From assembly GCA_036490475.1 (NCBI GenBank), contig DASXDT010000005.1, forward strand, positions 186,001-250,000: DNA of 64,000 bases, in the 5' to 3' direction. This document shows positions 9,755 through 18,200 of this stretch, one piece after another. Position numbers and translations under genes: made by a program. The notes under the pieces were generated by a model that worked only from the letters and a program-made list of their open reading frames with translations, made no database searches and had not been told where the DNA came from. The stretch's first letter is position 1. Each line of letters begins with the position of its first letter. The DNA is from Candidatus Tumulicola sp. GTDB taxonomy: Bacteria; Vulcanimicrobiota; Vulcanimicrobiia; Vulcanimicrobiales; Vulcanimicrobiaceae.

Positions 9755-11154
9755 GCGCCCGCCGATAAATGCGTTAACTCATCCTGCAGCGACGCGATCT
9801 GATCGCCGACCATCGCCCATCCCGTCGAACCCGCGGTTTGCTTTGCGGCGATCGACGCCTCCGGCGTTAGCGGCGCATGGATGTCGCTTGCGCCGAGCTG
9901 CACGGCGGCCTCTGCAACGTCCGATTCGTCCAACGCGCGCCCCAACGACTCGGCACGCACGACGGCCGCGCCGGCCAGCATGTGCGCGACGCGGGCTGTC
10001 GCGCCGTTCGCGATCAGCGCGTCGGCCACGTCGGTCGCGATGGTATATCCGTCCCCTGCCGTCGACGACATCCGCTGGCGATCGAACGTCACCGCATCGA
10101 ACGCTCTACCGAACGCATCGAGCGCGCTCGACGAACGCTCGACGATCGAGATAACCGCCGCTTTGGTTTCTTGTAGATCGCGCTGATATGATGTCGCCAA
10201 CCCGCACAACGTGGCGAGCGCGCCGGCGTACGCTCCAACCATCGACGATGCGCGCGCGCGCACCAGCTCGAACGGATCGGGGTTACGCTTCTGCGGCATC
10301 AAGCTCGAGCCGGTCGACGCCCGATCGGCCAAGCGCACGAATCCGTAGGCCGGCGCGCTCCACGCGATGAGTTCTTCGCAGATACGCGACGCATCGACCA
10401 GCGCTCGTACGTACGAGTGTGCCAGATCGAGGGCAGCGTCGCGATTGCCGACGGCGTCCAGCGCGTTGCGCGACGGCGCTGTAAAGCCTAGCGCTGCGGC
10501 GGCACCGGCGCGGTCCAGGGGTAACGTCGAGCCCGCCAATGCACCGCTGCCCAGCGGACACACTTCCGCCGCGATCGACCCAACGGCCGCAAAGCGGCGT
10601 GCCGCCCGGACGAACTGTTCCGCCCATGCGATCAACACGAATGCAAGCAACACCGGTTGGGCGGGTTGTCGATGCGTACAGCCTGCCAGCATCGTCCCGG
10701 CATCGCGCTCCTCGCGGGCACGCTGCACGATCGAAGCGGCGGTCGCGCGGGCCGTCGCGCCGGCGCTCGAAGCACGGTCGCGCGTATACAGCAGCAGCGT
10801 CGTCGCAACCTGATCGTTACGGCTCCTTCCGGCATGCAGTAGTTCACCCGCCGCGCCGGCCAACTCACGAACTCGTGCGTCGATCGCTCCATGCACGTCC
10901 TCCGCACCGGCGGCGCGCGCACGCGCGGCAAACGCACCGGAGTCAATCTCGCGGGCAACCACCTCTAACGCACCGATCAGCCGCGCCGCATGTTCGTCGG
11001 AGATCACGCCGCCGCGCAACGCGCGCACGTGCGCCATCGAGCACGTTACGTCGAACGGCGCGAGCACCAGATCTTCTTCTAACGACGAGCCGAAAGCGAG
11101 CAGCGACTCGTCCGGAGGTGCCGTGAAGCGTCCGCCCCATTGCAGTTGCGCCAC
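9751..11154 (-). CDS. argH: Argininosuccinate lyase
   Basis: Splits argininosuccinate into arginine and fumarate, the last pathway step. The 467-residue protein carries the fumarase/aspartase superfamily signature GSSLMPQKRN (about 282-291) with the catalytic serine in the flexible loop, the AGRSRNDQ substrate segment (about 108-115), and the THRQPAQP stretch with the catalytic histidine near 161. Many family members have THLQ or TH[LM]Q here, so THRQ is a mild variant. It starts 2 bases after the argG stop and overlaps argC as ATGA. Confidence 0.95.
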   Translation of the reverse strand: MAQLQWGGRFTAPPDESLLAFGSSLEEDLVLAPFDVTCSMAHVRALRGGVISDEHAARLIGALEVVAREIDSGAFAARARAAGAEDVHGAIDARVRELAGAAGELLHAGRSRNDQVATTLLLYTRDRASSAGATARATAASIVQRAREERDAGTMLAGCTHRQPAQPVLLAFVLIAWAEQFVRAARRFAAVGSIAAEVCPLGSGALAGSTLPLDRAGAAAALGFTAPSRNALDAVGNRDAALDLAHSYVRALVDASRICEELIAWSAPAYGFVRLADRASTGSSLMPQKRNPDPFELVRARASSMVGAYAGALATLCGLATSYQRDLQETKAAVISIVERSSSALDAFGRAFDAVTFDRQRMSSTAGDGYTIATDVADALIANGATARVAHMLAGAAVVRAESLGRALDESDVAEAAVQLGASDIHAPLTPEASIAAKQTAGSTGWAMVGDQIASLQDELTHLSAGA

Positions 11155-11156
11155 CG

Positions 11157-12377
11157 TCAGGTCGGCGCCAAAGCGCCGTTCGCGCGCCGTGCGCTGGCCG
11201 CCACCGGCAAGCCGTGCAAGGCGATGAATCCGGTTGCGGCCGAGTGATCGAACGCGTCACCTTCACCGTACGTGGCGAGCGACGCATCGTAGAGCGCGTG
11301 CGGCGACGCAACTCCCGTGACGGTCGCGACTCCCTGATGTAACCGAACGCGCACCCGTCCCGACATGCGAGACGAGCCGGCCGCGTTGAATCCGTTCAGC
11401 GCGACACGCAACGGATGCATCCACAGACCGTCGTAAATCAATTCCGCATAGCGCTGATCGCAGCCGGCTTTAAAGCGTAGTTCGTCGCGTGTTAATACCA
11501 AACGCTCCAGCGCTCGATGGACGGTCAGCAGCACGGTCGCGCCCGGACACTCGTAGATTTCGCGCGACTTCATGCCGATCACGCGATCCTCGACCAGATC
11601 GATCCGTCCGACGCCGTGTTTACCGGCAATCGCGTTCAGCCACGCGACGAGCGCAAAGCCCGCTCGTCCGTCGCACCTCGGTTCGTTACGCTCGAACTCG
11701 ATCGTTACGTCATCCGGAACGGATGGTCGTTCCGCCGGCGCCGCCGTCCACGCATACGCATCTTCGGGTGGCGCGTTCCACGGATCTTCCAGCACGCCGG
11801 CCTCGATCGAGCGGCCCCACACGTTCGCGTCGATCGAGTACGGTTTAGCGACGGTGTGAGCGACCGGAATGCCGTGCTCGCGCGCGAACGCGATGGCGTC
11901 CGGCCGCGACAACGGCCGATCGCGCAACGGTGCCAGACAGGTTATCGATGGGTCGACGGCGCGCGCGCTTACCTCAATGCGCACTTGGTCGTTGCCTTTG
12001 CCGGTGCAGCCGTGCGCGACCGCCGTCGCCGAATAGTGCGCCGCCGTTTCGACCAGCAACTGCGCGATCAACGGACGCGAAAGCGCCGCCGAGAGCGGAT
12101 AGATGTTTTGATACATCGCGTTGGCGCGCATCGCCGGGAAGGCGAACTGCTCGACGAACCGCTCCTTGACGTCGATCACGATCGCGTCGTACGCACCGAG
12201 CGCCAGCGCCTTCTGCCGTACGCCCTCGAGCGCGGCGGTGGCCTGGGCGCCGGCTAACGCATCGCTTTCGCCGAGATCGACCGTCATCGCGACGACCTCG
12301 TGCCCATCCAGCAGCAGTTGCTTCAACAACACCGATGTATCCAGACCGCCGGAGTACGCGAGAACGATCCGGCTCAT
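11157..12377 (-). CDS. argG: Argininosuccinate synthase
   Basis: Joins citrulline and aspartate with ATP to form argininosuccinate. The start is the ATG at 12377, giving 406 residues and beginning MSRIVLAYSGGLDTSVLLKQ, the N-type ATP pyrophosphatase P-loop (SGGLDTS) at about 9-15. An upstream arginine-rich extension in the same frame is antisense-like and was dropped. Further support comes from CTGKGNDQVR and VWGRSIE, both conserved in the family. Its ATG overlaps the argR stop as ATGA; argH follows after 2 bases. Confidence 0.95.
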   Translation of the reverse strand: MSRIVLAYSGGLDTSVLLKQLLLDGHEVVAMTVDLGESDALAGAQATAALEGVRQKALALGAYDAIVIDVKERFVEQFAFPAMRANAMYQNIYPLSAALSRPLIAQLLVETAAHYSATAVAHGCTGKGNDQVRIEVSARAVDPSITCLAPLRDRPLSRPDAIAFAREHGIPVAHTVAKPYSIDANVWGRSIEAGVLEDPWNAPPEDAYAWTAAPAERPSVPDDVTIEFERNEPRCDGRAGFALVAWLNAIAGKHGVGRIDLVEDRVIGMKSREIYECPGATVLLTVHRALERLVLTRDELRFKAGCDQRYAELIYDGLWMHPLRVALNGFNAAGSSRMSGRVRVRLHQGVATVTGVASPHALYDASLATYGEGDAFDHSAATGFIALHGLPVAASARRANGALAPT

Positions 12378-12844
12378 GCGGCGTCGGCGTTCTTCAGATC
12401 GAGAAACCGCTGCTTGACGTGCGGAACGTCTTCGATCGATCGCACGATCGCGAGCACCGTGTCGTCTCCGCCGATGGTGCCGATCACTTCCGGCCACGCG
12501 GCTTCGTCCAGCGCCGACGCGATCATCATGCCGCTGCCGGGCGCCGAGTGCAATACGATCAAATTGACGCTTTCTTGTATCGAGATGACCAATTCCGAAA
12601 CCGCGCGGTGCAGACGGCTCACGTAGTTGACCGTTGCCGCCGGAACGACGTATTTGAAGATATCTTCACCGCGTTCGGATTTGATCGGCACCTTTGCCAA
12701 ACCCAATTCCTTGACGTCGCGCGACACGGTGGCTTGCGTGACGACGAAACCCTGACTGCGTAATAGCGCGACGAGTTCGTCTTGCGAGTGAATTGGGCGG
12801 GTCGCCACCAGCGTTAGAATCGCTCTCTGCCGACGGTCCTTCAT
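12374..12844 (-). CDS. argR: Arginine repressor
   Basis: A 156-residue arginine-responsive transcription regulator. The N-terminal winged helix (about 1-70) contains the recognition-helix sequence QATVSRDVKELGL. The C-terminal domain has VLHSAPGSGMMIASALDE and IGTIGGDDTVLAI, which in known ArgR proteins form the arginine pocket (the GDD aspartates) and the trimer interface. It sits second in the operon, overlapping argF and argG as ATGA on both sides. It most likely binds the ARG box at 13829-13842 and so controls its own operon and argB. Confidence 0.95.
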   Translation of the reverse strand: MKDRRQRAILTLVATRPIHSQDELVALLRSQGFVVTQATVSRDVKELGLAKVPIKSERGEDIFKYVVPAATVNYVSRLHRAVSELVISIQESVNLIVLHSAPGSGMMIASALDEAAWPEVIGTIGGDDTVLAIVRSIEDVPHVKQRFLDLKNADAA

Positions 12845-13824
12845 ACCGGAAACCCCCTGCGATCGGTTAACAGCGCCACCAGTAGCGCTTTTTGTGCGTG
12901 CATTCGATTCTCGGCTTGATCGAAGACGGCGCTCCGTTCGCCGTCGATAACGGCGGCGGCGACTTCTTCTCCGCGATGCGCCGGCAAGCAGTGCAAAAAG
13001 ATTGCGTGCGGCGCTGCGTTAGCCAACAGTTCTTCGGTGACCGCGTACGGGCGTAGCAACGCCTCGTTCCGCTCCCGGTACCGTTCCTCGCCCATGGACG
13101 TCCACACATCGGTGTACACCGCGTCCGCATCGCGCACGGCCCGCGCCGCGTTCGCGAACGTGCGTGCCGTTCCGCCGCTTCGCCGTCCAAGATTCCCAAG
13201 GTGGGCCAGCAGTTGCTCGGGCGGCCGGTGCGACGGCGGCGCAGCGAAGTGTACGGCGCCGCCCATCATCACCACCGCTTCCGCGAACGAAACCGCAACG
13301 TTGTTTCCCGCATCGCCCACGTAGGCGACACGCAAGCCGGCGATCTCGCCGAAACGCTCCTGTAACGTCAAGGCATCGGCCAGACCCTGACACGGATGTG
13401 ATGCCGCCGACAAACCGTTGACAACCGGCACCGTACTCGACCGGGCGAACCGTTCGAGCGGTTCGTGCGCGTGGGTACGAACCACGATCGCATCGACGTA
13501 GCGCGAGAGCACGCGCGCTGCGTCTTCAGGTGTCTCGCGCGATCCGATCGCGAACTCCGCGCCGTGCGCGAACAACGCCTGGCCACCCAGTTGATTCACC
13601 GCGACTTCGAACGAAACGCGCGTGCGCAAGCTCGGCTTCTCAAACAGCAGCGCAACGGTGCGACCACGCAGCGGACTATGCTGAACGCTCGAGGGCCGAG
13701 CTTTGAGAAACCCGGCCAGGCGCAGGACGTCGGCCAGTTGGTCCGGCCGCAGGTCGCTGACGTTGAGCAAATTACGCCCCTGGAGGCCACTATTGGGGAT
13801 GGGGGCTAGCGCGAGGCTGGTCAT
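12841..13824 (-). CDS. argF: Ornithine carbamoyltransferase
   Basis: Makes citrulline from ornithine and carbamoyl phosphate. The 327-residue protein has the carbamoyl-phosphate site KPSLRTRVSFE (about 63-73), the HPCQ motif and the ornithine/catalytic loop HCLPAHRGEEV near the C-terminus. It is the first gene of the minus-strand operon. The ATG at 13824 lies only 13-19 bases from the possible starts of the divergent argB, with no well-spaced ribosome site, so its leader is very short or absent. It overlaps argR as ATGA. Confidence 0.95.
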   Translation of the reverse strand: MTSLALAPIPNSGLQGRNLLNVSDLRPDQLADVLRLAGFLKARPSSVQHSPLRGRTVALLFEKPSLRTRVSFEVAVNQLGGQALFAHGAEFAIGSRETPEDAARVLSRYVDAIVVRTHAHEPLERFARSSTVPVVNGLSAASHPCQGLADALTLQERFGEIAGLRVAYVGDAGNNVAVSFAEAVVMMGGAVHFAAPPSHRPPEQLLAHLGNLGRRSGGTARTFANAARAVRDADAVYTDVWTSMGEERYRERNEALLRPYAVTEELLANAAPHAIFLHCLPAHRGEEVAAAVIDGERSAVFDQAENRMHAQKALLVALLTDRRGFPV

Positions 13825-13828
13825 CTCT

Positions 13829-13842
13829 TGTATATTTATGCA
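13829..13842. promoter_or_regulatory. ARG box (predicted ArgR operator) between argF and argB
   Basis: The 14 bases TGTATATTTATGCA fit the general ArgR operator pattern TGNATWWWWATNCA at every fixed position. The site fills almost all the space between the divergent start codons of argF and argB and overlaps TATATT (13831-13836), a good minus-10 hexamer for a leaderless argB transcript. On the other strand TTGCAA, 17 bases, ATAAAT is a possible argF promoter through the same region. Binding of ArgR here would block both directions. Only one clear box is seen; a second, expected about 3 bases away in many bacteria, is degenerate at best. Confidence 0.75.
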
Positions 13843-13843
13843 T

Positions 13844-14665
13844 ATGACGCATAAACTTGCAAGTGGAGATCGGCCACTCGTCGTGAAATACGGCGGAAAC
13901 GGGATGGGCGCCGATCCCGACGCACTCGATCCGGTGATCGACGAACTAGCCGGTCTCCAGCGCGCGGGACAAGCGGTCGTCCTGGTGCACGGCGGCGGAC
14001 CGGATATCGACCGTGCGCTGCTGCGTCAAGGCGTCCAGACAAGCCGCATCGCCGGGCTGCGCGTCACGGATGCGGAGACGCTCGAAGTGACCGAAGCCGT
14101 GTTGTGTGCCACCTTGAACAAGCGTCTGGTGCGCGCGCTCACGCGCTCGGGATCGCGGGTCGCCGGTGTCAGCGGGCAAGACGGCGGAACGTTAGTCGCA
14201 ACAAAAACGCAAGCGTCCGACGGAAGCGACCTCGGCTTTGTCGGGACGGTGATCGAAACGGATCCGGCGCTGCTGTTCGCGTTGTTACACGCCGGCTTTC
14301 TGCCGGTCGTCGCGCCGCTAGCGCTTTCGAACGGCGCATCGCACGCATATAACGTTAATGCCGACGCAGCTGCTGCCGCGATTGCCGACGCCCTCGATGC
14401 GAGCGCGCTGGTGATGCTGACCGGCGTACCGCGCGTCTTGCGCGATCCAAGCGATCCGTTATCGTCGATACATCGTCTTTCGCTGCACGACGCGATCGCA
14501 TTCGTGGACGGGCCGGCCTGTCGCGACGGCATGCGTCCGAAACTCAACGCCGCTATTACCTACGTGTCGGCGAGAAGCGGTTCGGCCTACATCTGCGCCA
14601 CCAAGCCCGGCGCCATCGCCGCCGCGCTCGATGGCGACGCGACGATCGTCGCCAATGCCTCTTAG
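13844..14665 (+). CDS. argB: Acetylglutamate kinase
   Basis: Phosphorylates N-acetylglutamate, the second arginine step. From ATG 13844 the protein has 273 residues and the amino acid kinase motifs VVKYGGN, LVHGGGPDID and, near the C-terminus, NVNADAAAAAIADAL. An ATG two codons earlier (13838) is possible, and the longer open frame back to 13703 is antisense to argF. There is no ribosome site at normal distance, and TATATT lies about 8 bases before the ATG, so the transcript may be leaderless. It is the only arg gene on the plus strand. The stop codons of argB and the gene at 14662 overlap tail to tail. Confidence 0.93.
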   Translation: MTHKLASGDRPLVVKYGGNGMGADPDALDPVIDELAGLQRAGQAVVLVHGGGPDIDRALLRQGVQTSRIAGLRVTDAETLEVTEAVLCATLNKRLVRALTRSGSRVAGVSGQDGGTLVATKTQASDGSDLGFVGTVIETDPALLFALLHAGFLPVVAPLALSNGASHAYNVNADAAAAAIADALDASALVMLTGVPRVLRDPSDPLSSIHRLSLHDAIAFVDGPACRDGMRPKLNAAITYVSARSGSAYICATKPGAIAAALDGDATIVANAS

Positions 14666-15198
14666 GCTGCCGCCGATCGCCGGCGCACGCCATCGCGTCG
14701 TACCACGTGCGTTGTACCGGTGCGAAAATCGTAGGTTACGACGCCGGAAATCCGTTCGCCGCGCCCGGTGGTGCGTTCGGGAGTCACGGTCGGAAGCGCG
14801 GCCAGGCGCTCCGGGCCAGACGGCAAACGGCGCAGCGACAACCCGTATGGGGAGCCGTCCCGCCCGCGAACGATGGCATCGAATGGTCGCGCCTGCGCGC
14901 CCGCGGCGAGAACGTTCCGGCGAGCGATTCCGAAGCACCGCGACGCTAACCGCGACGACGCGAAACGGCGCAGCTCCGAGACGATTCGGTCGCGTTCGGC
15001 AAAGAGCGCGGCGGGCCGCACGCCTTCGGCTGCGGCTGCCTGCACCAGCGACTCGAAGCGCACCAGAGCCTCGTTGGCCAGCGCGCTGACCGTCGGCGGG
15101 CGGTTGCGATGCAAAAGTACGTGGCGCACGGCGTCACGCATGGCCGTTTCACCCAGCTGCGGAAGCGTTTTGGCGAGCAGAACCGGATCGTTCACCAT
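14662..15198 (-). CDS. Conserved-looking hypothetical protein
   Basis: A 178-residue soluble protein with no recognised domain. The N-terminal half is helical and rich in Ala, Arg and Leu (MRDAVRHVLLHRNRPPTV, then ERDRIVSELRRFASSRL). The C-terminal half looks beta-rich (PYGLSLRRLP, ISGVVTYDFRTGTTHVVRRDG). No transmembrane segment, signal peptide or metal motif is visible. The start could be ATG 15198 or GTG 15201; neither has a strong ribosome site. It converges on argB with overlapping stop codons and is divergent from the phosphoesterase pair at 15351. Function unknown. Confidence 0.55.
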   Translation of the reverse strand: MVNDPVLLAKTLPQLGETAMRDAVRHVLLHRNRPPTVSALANEALVRFESLVQAAAAEGVRPAALFAERDRIVSELRRFASSRLASRCFGIARRNVLAAGAQARPFDAIVRGRDGSPYGLSLRRLPSGPERLAALPTVTPERTTGRGERISGVVTYDFRTGTTHVVRRDGVRRRSAAA

Positions 15199-15217
15199 CA
15201 CACTATCGGGGTTTCTT

Positions 15218-15235
15218 GTGCCATACGCCTGGCAC
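15218..15235. promoter_or_regulatory. Inverted repeat in divergent promoter region
   Basis: GTGCCA, 6 bases, TGGCAC forms a perfect 6-bp inverted repeat, flanked by two copies of CACTATCG (15201-15208 and 15233-15240). TAAAAT at 15242-15247 could be a minus-10 box for the phosphoesterase operon that starts at 15351. The layout fits a repressor site upstream of that operon, but no regulator gene is adjacent, so this is a weak call. Confidence 0.3.
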
Positions 15236-15350
15236 TATCGCTAAAATAGAACTCCGGTCATTTATAGATTTCGTGCCGGCGCCTACGAGCGACAGGTTCG
15301 GGCGGTCGAAGTTGGCAAATTCGAAACCCACCTATTTCGGAGGCCAGTTC

Positions 15351-16772
15351 GTGCAATTATTGTACGCGAGATCTATCGCCTTGGCTGCTTGCATCGCATT
15401 TCTAGCAGCTTGTGCGGGTGGCGCCGGGACCTCCCCAATGCCGGGTTCGCCGGCGCACCGGGCGGCCGGCTCGAAGGCGCACACCATCGATCACATCGTC
15501 ATCATCGTTCAAGAAAATCGCAGCTTCGATAACCTCTTCGCCACATTTCCGGGCGCCGATGGAGCGACCTCGGGATATTACCTCAAGAAGAACGTTCCGA
15601 CGCTCGTTCAACTCGTCGCAAGACCCCTGGACGACGGCCGCGACATCAATCATGCATCGCAAGCGTACAACGATGCCTGCGACGGCGAAAACACCTATCC
15701 GAAGACGGCCTGTGCGATGGATGGATTCAACCTCGAGGGGATCGACGGCAACAGCCCAGCCGGTACGTATCCGTACCAATACATCAAACCGTCCGACATC
15801 AAAGCATATTGGTCCTTAGCCAAGCATTTCGGACTCGGCGATCATATGTTTCAGACGCAAGGCAGCGGCAGCTTCACCGCGCATCAAGATCTCATCGCCG
15901 GCGGGAGCACCATCGACGACGCAAACTGCGGCAGTTCGCAAGCGACCTGTGCGATTATCGACTATCCGGGTCCGAAGAAATTTATCAACTGGGGATGCGC
16001 CGCGCCGGCTGGAACGACGACGTCGCTGCTAACCCAGCAGGGCCAATATCTTACGGGTGCGGGGCCGTTCCCGTGCTTGACGTATCCAACGCCGACGATG
16101 CGCGACCTCCTCGATGGAGCCGGCGTGACGTGGAAATACTACACGCCCCCATACGTTAGCAAGACGAGCGGCGCGCTGTGGAATGCCTTCGCTGCAATCT
16201 CGGCCGTGTACAACGGGCCGGAATGGCAGACCAACGTCTCGATTCCGGAATGCAACGTCTTTGCAGATATTTCAGCCGGCACGTTACCGCAAGTTTCATG
16301 GGTGATCCCAGAAGAGGAAGACTCCGACCATCCGCGTGGCCCGGGTAAGCCCGATTACGGGCCGCAGTGGGTCGGAGCGGTCGTAAATGCGATTGGGAAG
16401 AGTGCGTATTGGAAGTCGACTGCGGTGATCGTTACGTGGGATGATTGGGGTGGCTTTTACGATCACGAACCGCCGGCATTCTTCGACGACATGGGCGGAC
16501 TCGGATTTCGCGTACCGTTGCTCGTCGTTTCACCGTACGTTCCAAAGAACGAAATCTCGCACACGCAGTACGAGTTCGCAAGCATCCTGAAGTTCGTCGA
16601 AGAAACGTTCGCGTTGGGATCTATGGGTACGACCGACGTGCGCGCGACGTCGATCTCCGACATGTTCGATCTCAATCAGAAACTGCGACGGTACGTCGCG
16701 GTGCCCGCCCCGCCGTCCAATACGTTCTGCACCAGCCCCCAATCGCTTAAGGAGCCCGTCGACCGCGAATGA
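15351..16772 (+). CDS. Lipoprotein phosphoesterase (phospholipase C / acid phosphatase family), tandem copy 1
   Basis: A 473-residue exported phosphoesterase (PF04185). The GTG at 15351 has a perfect GGAGG 7 bases upstream and gives a normal lipoprotein signal with lipobox LAAC (Cys21); the open frame reaches back to 15216 without a better start. Motifs are QENRSFDN at about 54-61, DSDHPRG, TWDDWGGFYDHEPPA and SPYVPKN. It ends FCTSPQSLKEPVDRE, very like the end of the next gene. The two genes overlap as ATGA and clearly arose by duplication. They may release phosphate or lipid head groups in the envelope. Confidence 0.9.
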   Translation: MQLLYARSIALAACIAFLAACAGGAGTSPMPGSPAHRAAGSKAHTIDHIVIIVQENRSFDNLFATFPGADGATSGYYLKKNVPTLVQLVARPLDDGRDINHASQAYNDACDGENTYPKTACAMDGFNLEGIDGNSPAGTYPYQYIKPSDIKAYWSLAKHFGLGDHMFQTQGSGSFTAHQDLIAGGSTIDDANCGSSQATCAIIDYPGPKKFINWGCAAPAGTTTSLLTQQGQYLTGAGPFPCLTYPTPTMRDLLDGAGVTWKYYTPPYVSKTSGALWNAFAAISAVYNGPEWQTNVSIPECNVFADISAGTLPQVSWVIPEEEDSDHPRGPGKPDYGPQWVGAVVNAIGKSAYWKSTAVIVTWDDWGGFYDHEPPAFFDDMGGLGFRVPLLVVSPYVPKNEISHTQYEFASILKFVEETFALGSMGTTDVRATSISDMFDLNQKLRRYVAVPAPPSNTFCTSPQSLKEPVDRE

Positions 16773-18190
16773 CCGCTCGTTTCATCCGATCGCTTGCCTT
16801 TATCGCTTGCGTTGCAACCGCCGCTTGCGGAGGAGGTACCGGAACGGCTCCGCCGCTTTCCGGCGGTCTCATGCCGGCGGCCGCAGCGTCGCCCGGCCCG
16901 ATCCAACACATCGTGATGATCGTGCAAGAGAATCGCAGCATCGATAATCTCTTTGCAACATTTCCTGGGGTAGACGGAGCGACATACGGCTATTACCTCA
17001 AACCCAGCGGTAAGACGTACGTCAAAACCAAGGTGAATCTGAAAGAGCGGCCGCTCAACGGCGGCCTCGACATCAATCACGCATCGCAAGCTTACAACGA
17101 CGCGTGCGACGGCAAAGACACGTATCCCAAAAAGTCGTGCGACATGGACGGCTTCAACCTCGAAGGCATCGATGGCGCGAACTACGCCGGTACGTATCCG
17201 TACCAGTACATCAATCCAAACGACATCAAACAGTATTGGGCGTTCGCGAGAAACTACGGTATCGGCGATCATCTCTTTCAGACGCAGGGCAGCGGCAGTT
17301 TCACCGCCCATCAAGATCTCGTCGCCGGCGGTTCCAACATCGACGACACACATTGCGGATCGACCAAAGCCTGCGCGGTGATCGATTACCCGTCGAACTT
17401 TGCCAACTGGGGCTGCGGTGCGACGTCCGTAACCGTTACCTCGCTGCTAACCAAAGCCGGAAAGTACGAGCCCAACCTCGGACCCTTTCCGTGCCTGACG
17501 TACCCGACGCCGACCATGCGCGACTTGATGGACGCGAAAAACGTCACCTGGAAATACTACTCGCCGCCGTATTCCGGTGATACCGCCGGTGCGATGTGGA
17601 ACGCCTTCGCGGCGATTTCGGCCGTATACAATGGCCCGGAATGGAAAACCAACGTCTCGATGCCGGAATGCAATATATTTTCGGACCTTTCGGGCGGCAC
17701 ACTCCCCAACGTTTCGTGGGTGGTTCCCGAACAGCAAAACTCCGACCACCCCAGTGGTCCGAGATCGATCGATCACGGGCCGCAGTGGGTCGGCGCCGTG
17801 ATCAACGCGATCGGAAAAAGCCGGTATTGGAAGTCGACTGCCGTGATCGTTGTGTGGGACGACTGGGGCGGCTTTTACGATCACGAACCGCCGCCATTCT
17901 TCGATGAGATGGGTGGCCTCGGGTTCCGCGTTCCGCTGTTGGCGGTTTCGCCGTATGTCGCGAAAGGCACGATCTCGCACACGCAATACGAGTTCGGCAG
18001 CGTCTTAAAATTCGTCGAGTCGACCTTCAACCTCGGTTCGATGGGAACGACCGACGCGCGCGCCACGTCGATTGCAGATATGTTTAACGTCAAGCAAACG
18101 CCGCGCTCGTATATCAAGGTTGCGGCCCCTGCGTCGGATACGTTCTGCACCAGCAAACAACAAGAGCAGATTCCGGTCGACCGCGAATAG
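16769..18190 (+). CDS. Lipoprotein phosphoesterase (phospholipase C / acid phosphatase family), tandem copy 2
   Basis: A 473-residue paralogue of the preceding gene and the same length. The signal peptide ends in TAAC (lipobox, Cys20). Motifs are QENRSIDN (about 53-60), NSDHPSG, VWDDWGGFYDHEPPP and SPYVAKG. Long stretches such as [11 protein letters not shown] are shared with copy 1. The C-terminus FCTSKQQEQIPVDRE matches copy 1, so the final cysteine is conserved across the pair. The ATG overlaps the stop of copy 1. It converges on the SagB-type gene with 10 bases between stops. Confidence 0.9.
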   Translation: MTARFIRSLAFIACVATAACGGGTGTAPPLSGGLMPAAAASPGPIQHIVMIVQENRSIDNLFATFPGVDGATYGYYLKPSGKTYVKTKVNLKERPLNGGLDINHASQAYNDACDGKDTYPKKSCDMDGFNLEGIDGANYAGTYPYQYINPNDIKQYWAFARNYGIGDHLFQTQGSGSFTAHQDLVAGGSNIDDTHCGSTKACAVIDYPSNFANWGCGATSVTVTSLLTKAGKYEPNLGPFPCLTYPTPTMRDLMDAKNVTWKYYSPPYSGDTAGAMWNAFAAISAVYNGPEWKTNVSMPECNIFSDLSGGTLPNVSWVVPEQQNSDHPSGPRSIDHGPQWVGAVINAIGKSRYWKSTAVIVVWDDWGGFYDHEPPPFFDEMGGLGFRVPLLAVSPYVAKGTISHTQYEFGSVLKFVESTFNLGSMGTTDARATSIADMFNVKQTPRSYIKVAAPASDTFCTSKQQEQIPVDRE

Positions 18191-18200
18191 CGGCGCATTG

